From positions 1 to 64,000 of the forward strand of contig JBGTNL010000114.1 of NCBI GenBank assembly GCA_041743085.1: 64,000 nucleotides of DNA, read 5' to 3'. The notes under the pieces are model-generated. The model made no database searches, was not told the origin of the DNA, and saw only the letters and a program-made list of their open reading frames with translations. This document shows, in pieces, positions 52,566-61,286 of this stretch (positions are counted from its first letter, which is position 1; each line of letters begins with the position of its first letter). The DNA comes from JAFMPW01 sp041743085 (GTDB taxonomy: Bacteria > Bacteroidota > Bacteroidia > Flavobacteriales > Flavobacteriaceae). The position numbers were made by a program, and so were the translations under genes.

Positions 52566-52597
52566 TTGGCAAATGAAGGAAAAGAGTATTATTTTTG
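52566..52597 (+). promoter_or_regulatory. probable prfB promoter (TTG-N21-TATTTTTG)
   Basis: TTG at 52566-52568 and TATTTTTG at 52590-52597 match the Bacteroidota -33 TTG and -7 TAnnTTTG with a spacer of 21 bases. The start codon follows 16 bases later. Confidence 0.5.
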
Positions 52598-52613
52598 ATC
52601 AAAATTTAAAGGA

Positions 52614-53712
52614 ATGACAATTACGACTGACCTGTACAAAGGTCTTCAGGATCGCCTTGGTGCGTTAAGGAGGTATCTTTGACATAGATGCCAAATTGAT
52701 TGAAATAGGGAACGAACAGGAAAAAACGTTAGCTCCTGACTTCTGGGACAATCCGAAGGAAGCACAGGCGCACATGCGATTCATACAATCCAAAAAACAA
52801 TGGGTTGATGATTACAATATTGCAAAAACCCTTGTAGGCGATCTTGAAGTTTTGCTCGAATTTCTGGAAGAAGGAGAGGTCAAGGAAGAGGAAGTAGAGC
52901 GGCAATATGAAGGGGCGCTTTCTGCCATAGAAAAGCTCGAATTCAAAAATATGCTTTCGGAAGAGGGGGATGAAATGACGGCTGTTTTGCAGATTACGGC
53001 CGGTGCGGGAGGAACGGAAAGTTGCGACTGGGCCGCCATGTTAATGAGGATGTATATGATGTGGAGCGAAAAAAATGGGTACAGGATCAAAGAATTGAAC
53101 TACCAGGAAGGTGACGTGGCGGGCATTAAAACCGTAACACTGGAAATAGAAGGGGGCTATGCATTCGGATGGCTGAAAGGCGAAAACGGCGTACATCGCT
53201 TAGTTCGCATTTCCCCATTCGACAGCAATGCAAAACGCCACACCTCTTTTGCTTCCGTTTACGTATATCCTTTGGTCGATGACAGTATCGAAATTGATAT
53301 TAACCCATCGGATATTGAGATAACCACGGCCCGTTCCAGCGGTGCGGGCGGACAAAATGTGAACAAGGTAGAAACCAAGGTACAATTGGTACATAAGCCC
53401 ACCGGGATACAGATTTCTTGTTCGGATTCCAGATCCCAGCACGACAACCGGGCCACGGCGCTAAAAATGCTCAAATCGCAACTTTATGAAATAGAATTGC
53501 GGAAAAAGCAAGAGGCCAGGGATGAGATTGAGTCTTCTAAAATGAAGATAGAATGGGGGTCACAGATCAGGAATTATGTAATGCACCCATACAAATTGGT
53601 AAAAGATGTACGCAGCGGGGAAGAGACCGGCAATGTAGATGCCGTAATGGACGGTGATATAGATGGGTTCCTTAAAGCCTATCTCATGATGGCGGGACAG
53701 GCGGAGGAATAA
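52614..53712 (+). CDS. prfB: peptide chain release factor 2 with programmed +1 frameshift
   Basis: The gene is read in two frames: ATG 52614 to CTT 52679, then a +1 shift at the in-frame TGA (52680-52682) so that reading resumes at GAC 52681 and continues to 53712. The signal is complete: an AGGAGG Shine-Dalgarno-like element (52668-52673), then TAT CTT TGA C. The product is about 365 residues with the SPF tripeptide (RISPFDSNA) for UGA recognition and GGQ at 245-247. RF2 ends translation at UAA/UGA, and the frameshift senses low RF2. A gene call starting at 52696 would omit about 27 residues. Confidence 0.95.
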
Positions 53713-53752
53713 ACAGACCGCAGGCAGTGGGCATTTTGGTGTCCGAAAACCT

Positions 53753-53833
53753 GGCTGTGCGAAGTTTACAACTTCGCACTTATAAAACCCATAGTGTTGC
53801 AGCTCCTCGAAGTTGCAAACTTCGAGGAGCTGG
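53753..53833. repeat. double-hairpin repeat, copy 1
   Basis: Two perfect hairpins lie in a row: GTGCGAAGTT-TAC-AACTTCGCAC (53757-53779) and GCTCCTCGAAGTT-GCA-AACTTCGAGGAGC (53802-53830). They are separated by about 22 bases that are nearly the same in the copy at 54475-54554. The element sits directly after prfB and before the OsmC gene. Confidence 0.85.
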
Positions 53834-53869
53834 GGAGCGGCTGGGAACGGTTCCCGCATATGTCTCATT

Positions 53870-54346
53870 TTAACCGTTCTCTGCGATACATTTCGGTTTA
53901 TGGTGGATAGGGAAATTGCAGGAGTTGGCGATAAAACACATTTTGTTGGCTTTATGATGTAGTGCGTTGGCCTTCTCCATCATTGATTTTTCGCTTACGG
54001 TTACGATGGGATTCAACATTACCTTCGTAAATTGCCCTCCCCCACCGGCGGTTTCCTGCATGGTTCCCATAGCTTTATCGATATAATTAACAACCACAAT
54101 CCCTGCCTCAGCGCACAAATGCAAATACCATAGCATATGGCAGGACGATACGGAAGCAACTAAAAGCTCTTCCGGATTATGTCTGGTTTTGTCGCCTCTG
54201 AAAGCGGGGTCGGAAGACACTAAAATATCCGGTTTGTTTTCAACTCCGATGGTATGCGCTCTTTCATATCCCCTGTAATTGTCTGTGCCTGTACCCTTGT
54301 TCCCTGTCCATTCCAGGGACACATGGTAACCGTGTTGTTTGCTCAT
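53870..54346 (-). CDS. OsmC family peroxiredoxin-like protein
   Basis: The 158-residue protein contains the OsmC features: RGYERAHTIGVENKPDI, a first Cys in NPEELLVASVSSCHMLWY and a second in the late NKMCFIANSCNFPI segment. These cysteines reduce organic hydroperoxides. The protein has no signal peptide. The gene is flanked by two copies of a double-hairpin repeat. Confidence 0.9.
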   Translation of the reverse strand: MSKQHGYHVSLEWTGNKGTGTDNYRGYERAHTIGVENKPDILVSSDPAFRGDKTRHNPEELLVASVSSCHMLWYLHLCAEAGIVVVNYIDKAMGTMQETAGGGGQFTKVMLNPIVTVSEKSMMEKANALHHKANKMCFIANSCNFPIHHKPKCIAENG

Positions 54347-54474
54347 TTCTTTATTGATTAAATAATGCCCTGTTTTTTTTATAAAGTTAGGGGTTACTAT
54401 TTTCCCAAACCACTACTGTCATAAAGTGGCAACTGCTTTTCAGTATTTTGTGCCGACCTTTGTTATAAGTTGCC

Positions 54475-54554
54475 AGCTGTGCGAAGTTTACAACTTCGCA
54501 CTTATGAAACTCATAGTATTGTAGTGCCTCGAAGTTGCAAACTTCGAGGAGCTC
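54475..54554. repeat. double-hairpin repeat, copy 2
   Basis: The same two hairpins recur: GTGCGAAGTT-TAC-AACTTCGCAC (54479-54501) and CCTCGAAGTT-GCA-AACTTCGAGG (54527-54549). The spacing and intervening sequence are nearly the same as in the copy at 53753-53833. Immediately after it are further hairpins (GTCTCCGC...GCGGAGAC and CTCCCTTCA..TGAAGGGGGGAG followed by T7 at 54611-54617) that abut the stop codon of the permease gene. Confidence 0.85.
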
Positions 54555-54616
54555 TAATCCCTCCGTCTCCGCTTTGGCGGAGACACCTCCCTTCATCTGA
54601 AGGGGGGAGCTTTTTT

Positions 54617-57001
54617 TCATTCCGTTCGTAAACTTTTCACGGGGTTGGTCAATGATGCCTTTATCGCATGAAAACTGACCGTTAAAATCGCAATTAACAT
54701 GGCTGATGCCCCTGCAAGTGCAAACATCCACCATTGTATATTTATCCGATAGGCGAAATCCTTTAACCAATAGGTCATGATCAGCCATGCCACTGGCGAG
54801 GCAATCAAAAAGGCGATACTTACCAGTTTTAAAAACTCTTTAGAAAATAGATGTACAATCCCGAAGATGGAAGAACCGGTGACTTTGCGAATCCCAATTT
54901 CCTTTTTGCGCTGTAGTGTACTGTATGCGGCTAGCCCCAATAAGCCCAAACAGGATATTAAAATTGCCAATACAGCAAAATTTAAGAAAAGGCTTCCAAA
55001 GCGCTCCTCGGAACGATATTGGCGGTCGAAAAATTCATCCAAAAAATAATAATCAAAAGGCTTATCGGGCAATATGGTCTGCCAATTTTCACCGATTGAA
55101 GCAATGGTTTGTTGAATATTTTCTGAACTTATCTTGACCGCGATAAGATCGGTATTGTTCGGTTCTATACGTATGGTCAATGGTTTTATATCTTGCTGCA
55201 ATGACTTAAAATGAAAATCTTTTACAACGCCCACAATGCGGCCTTGTCTGCCCCACTGATCGAATTTGGCTCCCAAAGCCTCCTCAGGCGAACTATAACC
55301 AAAAAGTTGTACGGCCTTTTCGTTCAGGACCATTGCCTCGGTGGAATCTGTTACAAAATCCCTGGAGAATCCCCTGCCGGCCATTACCTTCAAGTCAAAT
55401 TGCGGAATGTAATCATAATCTACAAAATAAGTATCGAGATTTGCTACCTGCATATCGCCATTGCTATTCTGTATTTCTGAGTATGCGCCGTTATTTTCCC
55501 CTCCCGGTATGGCTGAGCCAAGACTCGTGGATTTGACCCCAGGCAAATCATTAAGTGCAAGTTTCAAGGAAGTTTGGGCAGGGGAAACATTAGTCTCCAA
55601 AATGAGGGTCTGATCTTTGTCGAATCCTAAGTCCTGGTTGCGCATATGGTTCATCTGATCATAAACAATGATTGTGCCCATGATCAATGCAATCGAAATG
55701 GTAAATTGGGTTACGACCAGGCCCTTTCTGAGAAGTATTCCCTTTGATCCTGTAGAAAAACTTCCTTTTAGCACGTTTATGGGTTTAAAGGATGATAAGA
55801 CAAATGCCGGATAAATTCCTGCCAATATCCCAATGCACAAGGAAATAAGCAATAAGACCACGATCATGGAAGGATTGGAAAAAATGCCCCCACTTACCGT
55901 TTTACCTGCCAAATCATTAAAATAGGGCAAGAAGAAAGCAATTAGGACGACAGTAATGATAAAGGCAAAAAGGCATATAAGTATCGATTCCCCGATAAAC
56001 TGATATTTCAATTGTGATTTTCCGGCCCCTATTACCTTACGTATCCCCACCTCCTTAGCGCGTTCAACGGAACGTGCGGTCATAAGATTGATAAAGTTGA
56101 TACAGGCAATCAAAAGAATAAAAATTCCGATTATGGAAAATATGTACACATTGTTTATATCCCCGCTCACTTCACCGCCGCGCGCAGAGCGTAAATAGAT
56201 ATCTTTTAGAGGTTCAAGCAGTAATGTCGGGAACATTTTGGATTTCTTCATATTCTCCCCATCATGCCTTTCCAAAAAATCCGGAAATTTTGATTGCAGT
56301 TGGATTATGTCCGTTTTGGGATTTAAAAGAACATAGGTGGAAGCGCCATAGTTCATCCATTGCTCATCCAGTTCCTTTCTCAAACTTTGGGTAAAAGTGG
56401 TAATCGACAAAACAATATCGGCCTTGATATGTGAATTTTCGGGAATATCTTCCATAACGCCCATAACTTTTGCGTTAAAGCCTTCATCAAAGATTTTCAA
56501 TGTTTTGCCGATCGGATTCCTGTCGCCAAAATATTTTCTTGCAGCGGTTTCCGAAAGGACCAGACTATAGGGTTCCAGCAATACATTTTCCTTTTCTCTC
56601 TGGATCAATTTAAAATCGAAGACTTTAAAGAAATCCTTATCGGCAGAAACCGAGTTTTCTTCCTTGAACTTGAGTTCATCCTTTCTAACAAGAAAATTTA
56701 GTTGATCAACCCGGACCGCAGATTGTATTTCGGAAAAGTCCTTTACCAGGTTTGGAGCAACTGCCCAAGCCACACTATTGATATTAAGAACTTCGGAGGG
56801 TGTCTTAATATCGGCGACCACTCTGTAGATATTGTCACCTTTTGTGTGGAACTTATCATAGCTGAGTTCAAACGCCACATATAATAATAAAATAAGGAAC
56901 CCAGCGGACATACCAATTGCCAAACCAACTATATTCAGGAATGAAAAACCTCTATGCTTCCAAAGGTTCCGAAAAGTGATTTTGAAATAGTTATTTAACA
57001 T
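54617..57001 (-). CDS. MacB/FtsX-type ABC transporter permease
   Basis: The 794-residue protein has the two-copy MacB layout: an N-terminal helix (FRNLWKHRGFSFLNIVGLAIG), a periplasmic domain, an FtsX helix triplet (about 290-400), a second helix and periplasmic domain (about 425-660), and a final FtsX triplet. It contains ERAKEVGIRKVIGA and QRKKEIGIRKVTGS, the coupling segments that contact the ATPase. No ATP-binding subunit gene lies next to it in this window. Members export lipoproteins, peptides or antibiotics, or transmit envelope signals. Confidence 0.9.
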   Translation of the reverse strand: MLNNYFKITFRNLWKHRGFSFLNIVGLAIGMSAGFLILLLYVAFELSYDKFHTKGDNIYRVVADIKTPSEVLNINSVAWAVAPNLVKDFSEIQSAVRVDQLNFLVRKDELKFKEENSVSADKDFFKVFDFKLIQREKENVLLEPYSLVLSETAARKYFGDRNPIGKTLKIFDEGFNAKVMGVMEDIPENSHIKADIVLSITTFTQSLRKELDEQWMNYGASTYVLLNPKTDIIQLQSKFPDFLERHDGENMKKSKMFPTLLLEPLKDIYLRSARGGEVSGDINNVYIFSIIGIFILLIACINFINLMTARSVERAKEVGIRKVIGAGKSQLKYQFIGESILICLFAFIITVVLIAFFLPYFNDLAGKTVSGGIFSNPSMIVVLLLISLCIGILAGIYPAFVLSSFKPINVLKGSFSTGSKGILLRKGLVVTQFTISIALIMGTIIVYDQMNHMRNQDLGFDKDQTLILETNVSPAQTSLKLALNDLPGVKSTSLGSAIPGGENNGAYSEIQNSNGDMQVANLDTYFVDYDYIPQFDLKVMAGRGFSRDFVTDSTEAMVLNEKAVQLFGYSSPEEALGAKFDQWGRQGRIVGVVKDFHFKSLQQDIKPLTIRIEPNNTDLIAVKISSENIQQTIASIGENWQTILPDKPFDYYFLDEFFDRQYRSEERFGSLFLNFAVLAILISCLGLLGLAAYSTLQRKKEIGIRKVTGSSIFGIVHLFSKEFLKLVSIAFLIASPVAWLIMTYWLKDFAYRINIQWWMFALAGASAMLIAILTVSFHAIKASLTNPVKSLRTE

Positions 57002-57492
57002 GATTCTCGTTTTTTGGTTGATGAGGATTTATTCAATTCATACACTTGTTACCCGGCCGGCAATAACCCATCTGAGGGACTAATGGTGTTCCAAATAGTT
57101 GTACCTATATTTGTGCCATAAAATTAATTAATTGTAAATCAATTACTTACAATACAATTTTTTAAATACATTTATGGGTCACTGTAAAATAATTTTACAG
57201 ATAGTGTCCAATATTTTAACGTTATTGGAGGGATGGCTTTGCAAAAGGTGAAATAAAAAGGAGAACTGAGGTATCATTCCATTATCAGATCAATTTGTCA
57301 TGAGAAATCAAAAAAGTTTCTAAATCACTTTAAGCCCGTCAGATCATTTGGCCGGTGCTTTCATAAAGATGACCCTTTTCCGGGACTGTTACAGATTAAG
57401 ACATGCAGTTTAATACATGGTAGAAGAAAAATTCTACTAAAAAATTAATATATCTACTAAATTATTAGTAGTATTGTTCTGGAAACAAAATT
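57002..57492. other. intergenic region with BlaI operator
   Basis: This 491-base gap separates divergent genes and is AT-rich near the blaI start. The operator at 57434-57471 lies within it. No gene is apparent. Confidence 0.5.
57434..57471 (+). promoter_or_regulatory. probable BlaI-type operator
   Basis: CTACTAA-ATTA-TTAGTAG (57454-57471) is an inverted repeat 22 bases before the BlaI start codon. The half-site CTACTAA also appears at 57434-57440, exactly 20 bases upstream of the first arm. The arrangement and position fit a site for autoregulation by the BlaI-like repressor encoded just downstream, but binding is inferred. Confidence 0.55.
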
Positions 57493-57858
57493 TTGATGAA
57501 AAAATTAACCGAAAGAGAAGACCAGATCATGCAGGTCATATGGCAATCAGGGAGCGCGTTCATCCGTGATGTCGTAGCGAAGTTAGCTGACCCAAAACCC
57601 CATTATAATACTGTTGCAACTATTGTGAAAATCCTGGTCAAAAAGGGCTTTCTTAAATCCGAAAAGCTGGGCAATACAGATCGTTATAGTGCCGCAATCC
57701 CTATGGAGAAGTATCGCAAGCAACATATAGAGAATATTAAGAAAAAGTATTTCGGGAATTCCCTCCCCAGGATGATGGCACATTTCGCAAAACAGGAAAA
57801 GCTATCGGATAAAGAGATCAATGAACTGATTGAAATCATAAAATCCAAAAAATCATGA
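57493..57858 (+). CDS. BlaI/MecI-type transcriptional repressor
   Basis: The 121-residue winged-helix protein starts with LTEREDQIMQVIWQSGSAFIRDVVAKL and has the recognition region HYNTVATIVKILVKKGFL, as in BlaI/MecI/CopY. Its stop codon overlaps the start of the M56 gene (ATGA). Repressors of this family are cleaved after signalling by the partner M56 protease. The palindrome at 57454-57471 is a likely binding site. Confidence 0.9.
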   Translation: MMKKLTEREDQIMQVIWQSGSAFIRDVVAKLADPKPHYNTVATIVKILVKKGFLKSEKLGNTDRYSAAIPMEKYRKQHIENIKKKYFGNSLPRMMAHFAKQEKLSDKEINELIEIIKSKKS

Positions 57859-59579
57859 TGGTATTGCTATTTAAGGCTTCCCTGGTGGCTACTATTATGT
57901 TGGCCTTTTACAAACTATTTCTGGAAAAAGAGAGCTTTTTCGCAGTGAATCGTATTTTTCTGGTTCTAAGTCTGGTTTTGTGTTTTACGCTTCCCCATGT
58001 GGCACTTCCCGAATTGGTCAATAATCAGGGGATAGTTAATTCATGGTTATCAGAAACTGCCGACAAAACAGCAATAGCGCCATTAAACGAAACGCTGCTT
58101 TCCGGTAAGGGAAAACAGCCAGGCATCGGCCGGGTTCTGACAGAAACCGATCCTAACCTTAAAAAGTCAGGTACAAAAGCAAACGGCGTGGGGTTTTGGT
58201 TAGCTGTTATCTATTTTTTCGGGTTGATCGTATTGTCTATGAACCTATTTTCACAGCTGATCAGTCTTCTTCTAAGAATACGCAGAAATAAGGATAGCAC
58301 GTATCATGGCAAATACATCATAATACATGCTGAAGCCGGCAACGGGCCTTGTTCCTTCTTCAACTATATTTTTATTGATCCTGAAAAGTATAGTGATACC
58401 ACCTATGAGCAAATTCTTGAACATGAGAAAACACATGTTCTGAAACGGCATTCCTTCGACTTATTACTGGCGGAAGTTGCAATTATTATTTTGTGGTTCA
58501 ATCCATTTATTTGGCTATTTCGAAAAGAAATAGAAAAAAATATTGAATACCAGACAGATGCCATTTTACTGGATAGCCAAACTGTAGAATCAGAAAATTA
58601 TCAAAGAAATCTATTGGCCATTGCCACCGAAAAAAAACCGCTGACCATTGTTTCAAATTATAATCAATCATTAATCAAAAAACGAATAATCATGATGAAT
58701 TCAAGGAAATCAGATGTACACAGCTATTGGAAATATGCCTTCATTGCACCAACCCTGTTCGCGACACTTTTGTTACTGAACCAGCCCTTTGCAATGCAGG
58801 CACAGGTAAGGGAAACGTCGGCCTTTGCTGAAGAAAGAGAAAACGAGTTTGAAATGGAATATGACAACGACCATTCCGATGACCTTCCGCCTTTATTGAA
58901 AGCCGCTGCCGATGGCGAAGAAGAAAGCGTCAAATTGCTTATCTCGCAGGGAGCGGATGTCAACACCTTTGCCCACGGTGATGGCACCGCCTTATATCTG
59001 GCCCTTCAATATTCGAATCATGAAGTTGCAGAATTGTTGCTGGAACACGGTGCCGACCCCAATTTGGGTTCAATATCCGATGGCTACCCAATCATGGCCG
59101 CAGTTGCATCCGGCGATTTGGATATGGTTACACTTTTGGTTAAAAAAGGAGCCGATGTCAATAGAAAATTTTTGGGAGATGGAAGCGCATTAATACTGGC
59201 TTCTAAAACAGGAAACCTCGCCATGGTAAAATTACTTGTTGGGCTGAAGGCAGATTTCGATATGGGCGTAAAGGGAGATGGAAACCCTTTGATAATGGCC
59301 GCAAAAGGCGGACATCAGAATATAGTCGAATACCTGGTAGGATTAGGGGCTGACGTCAATTATGAAATCCCGGGGGATGAAACTCCTTTGATCAACGCCA
59401 GTGAACAGGGTCATTTGGACGTTGTGAAATTTCTCGTTGAAAAAGGGGCTGATGTTAACAAAGTATGTACCGAGCTTTATAATGGAAAAACCAGGGTCCG
59501 TACTGCCTTAAAAATGGCGGAAAAATTCGGCCATGAAGATGTTGTTGACTATTTGAAATCAAAGGGTGCAAAGAAGTAA
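57855..59579 (+). CDS. M56 (BlaR1-type) membrane metalloprotease fused to ankyrin repeats
   Basis: The 574-residue protein has an M56 domain of about 320 residues. It has membrane helices near 5-20, 35-52, 115-140, 205-222 and 297-312 and a cytoplasmic gluzincin site His190-Glu191-x2-His194 (EHEKTH), with EYQTDAILL as the third-ligand region. The expected C-terminal sensor is replaced by seven ankyrin repeats (about 342-571) with GADVN ends and GDG..L turns. The ankyrins follow the last helix, so they are probably periplasmic. The gene is translationally coupled to BlaI. Sensing a protein or peptide ligand, rather than a beta-lactam, is inferred. Confidence 0.85.
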   Translation: MMVLLFKASLVATIMLAFYKLFLEKESFFAVNRIFLVLSLVLCFTLPHVALPELVNNQGIVNSWLSETADKTAIAPLNETLLSGKGKQPGIGRVLTETDPNLKKSGTKANGVGFWLAVIYFFGLIVLSMNLFSQLISLLLRIRRNKDSTYHGKYIIIHAEAGNGPCSFFNYIFIDPEKYSDTTYEQILEHEKTHVLKRHSFDLLLAEVAIIILWFNPFIWLFRKEIEKNIEYQTDAILLDSQTVESENYQRNLLAIATEKKPLTIVSNYNQSLIKKRIIMMNSRKSDVHSYWKYAFIAPTLFATLLLLNQPFAMQAQVRETSAFAEERENEFEMEYDNDHSDDLPPLLKAAADGEEESVKLLISQGADVNTFAHGDGTALYLALQYSNHEVAELLLEHGADPNLGSISDGYPIMAAVASGDLDMVTLLVKKGADVNRKFLGDGSALILASKTGNLAMVKLLVGLKADFDMGVKGDGNPLIMAAKGGHQNIVEYLVGLGADVNYEIPGDETPLINASEQGHLDVVKFLVEKGADVNKVCTELYNGKTRVRTALKMAEKFGHEDVVDYLKSKGAKK

Positions 59580-59656
59580 TCAGGTCTTCTTATCGTTTTC
59601 TGAACTTTGAAGAACCTGGCCAATGATTTTAAAAGAGCCATTGCCATAGTGCACAT

Positions 59657-61060
59657 TTATTTCGTGCTCAATATTTTTTCAATAGTCAAGTCCGTGAAAG
59701 TCGCATTCTGGTAAAAGCTGTTATAAAATTCATTTGCGTCTTTGGGATAGTCCATGTCATAATTTACCGGAACTCCGGTAATTTCATATTCGTTACCAAC
59801 TGAATCCGAATAAATTTCGTTAGAAAGGCTAAACTCCCAACCATTTGGCAGGCTTTTCCATAGGATCTCCGAAAAAATTCCGTTAGTGGTAGAACCATAA
59901 CTTTTGATTTCGGGGTAAGCTAAAGCTCCTAAGGCAAAAATTTCGGCAGCACTGGCAGTCCGCTTGCTGGTCAATAACAGTACCGACCCTTCATAGCCAT
60001 TTTCAGCGGGTCTCAAAACATACTCTTGCTCCCTTGTAAATCCATTATCTTTTTTAGCTTTTACTGAAAGGATGTGTTTAGGCGTATCTACAAAATAACT
60101 CAATAATTTTAATGCAACCGTTTCATAACCCCCGCCATTAAATCTTAAATCGATTATAACAGATTTAGAGTTGGTTAAATCATTAATTATCCTATTCATA
60201 ACGTAATCAACTCCCTCCAGTTCATCGTTAAACTGTTCAATTGGTGATTTAGATTGCAGTCTTCTTTCGTATTGCTGCTCAAATTCCTTTTGGGAAAGAT
60301 TGGTAGCTGAAACATAATGGGAAAAATCATTCATATCGGATACCAAAATGTAACCCACCTGGCTGTTCTTTAAATACCCCCATTGAATAACGCCGTTGTT
60401 GTATGATTTTGCGTCTTTTACATATTCATTTATGATGTCGGTCTTTACGTCGCTCTTGGTTTTTTTAGTTGTGCGGTTTTGTTTTTCCTCGTTTTTAATT
60501 AAAAGTGAATCGGGAACTTCCAATTTTATATGCCCATCGTTGAAAAGATCTGTAATTTCAATGAAAAGTTTGTACAATTCTTTATCGGACGCAACATTTT
60601 TGGCAATGGGCAAATATTTTTCCCTAACCCCGGCCCAATTTACGTTTCGCTTTTCAAAAAACGCATAATGTTTTTTGAATGTACTCCAGAATATCTCAAA
60701 ATTCCTTTCCGGCGATTTATCTGTTTCTGGATTTTCCTTTTTGCAGATTATCGGAAGTGTATCTGAGTGCTTAAAGTAGTAATTCACGATTCCGCCAGGA
60801 TTCAATACGAGTTCGTCCTGATTGAACCGCACAATTTTAAAACGTTCATTGAGTTTGCCGGCAACAAGGGATGAACAGGAATTTTGTGTCGTGTTGTAAT
60901 ATGTATAGGTTGAATCGGTTATTTCAATAATCCTTCCGTAGCCCTCTTGCGTCCAAATACCGGTAACAGATTTGTTTTTGGCATTGTCCGCGCACGATAC
61001 CGTGCTTAAAAAGGTAATTGTCACTATTGTTCTTACTGTTTTTTTCAGTAAAATACCCAT
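59657..61060 (-). CDS. S41 family peptidase lipoprotein
   Basis: The 467-residue protein has a lipoprotein signal with Cys23 (STVSCADN). The C-terminal S41 domain has VIIDLRFNGGGYE, the substrate-binding block, and the catalytic Ser near residue 370 in SKRTASAAEIFALGA. No clear PDZ domain is seen, so it resembles the tricorn/IRBP-like branch more than CtpA. It cleaves peptides in the periplasm or at the surface. Confidence 0.87.
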   Translation of the reverse strand: MGILLKKTVRTIVTITFLSTVSCADNAKNKSVTGIWTQEGYGRIIEITDSTYTYYNTTQNSCSSLVAGKLNERFKIVRFNQDELVLNPGGIVNYYFKHSDTLPIICKKENPETDKSPERNFEIFWSTFKKHYAFFEKRNVNWAGVREKYLPIAKNVASDKELYKLFIEITDLFNDGHIKLEVPDSLLIKNEEKQNRTTKKTKSDVKTDIINEYVKDAKSYNNGVIQWGYLKNSQVGYILVSDMNDFSHYVSATNLSQKEFEQQYERRLQSKSPIEQFNDELEGVDYVMNRIINDLTNSKSVIIDLRFNGGGYETVALKLLSYFVDTPKHILSVKAKKDNGFTREQEYVLRPAENGYEGSVLLLTSKRTASAAEIFALGALAYPEIKSYGSTTNGIFSEILWKSLPNGWEFSLSNEIYSDSVGNEYEITGVPVNYDMDYPKDANEFYNSFYQNATFTDLTIEKILSTK

Positions 61061-61286
61061 TTGTTCTTCGTTTTATCTAAGGACGTCAAGTTGGCTGGAT
61101 TGTTACAAAAATGAGTAATGTGAGATACCGGGTAAAGTGCTTAACTTCCTTCTATTTTCATAGGTGTATCCTTTTTTGAGCTTTTGGAAGATTTGTTGAT
61201 GAGACATGCAAATGGAGAATGGAATTATCCTCGATTACCGCAAAAAATACATTTTCCTTAGTATTCGGGAAATTGTTGCCCGAGGC

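Noticed and set aside
53560..53868. Minus-strand frame sharing a VCNFEELQ...CEVVNFAQ peptide with a frame at 54387-54788
   Set aside because: The shared peptide is the translation of the double-hairpin repeat in two places, not a protein family. Both frames run antisense to real features and have no start signals.
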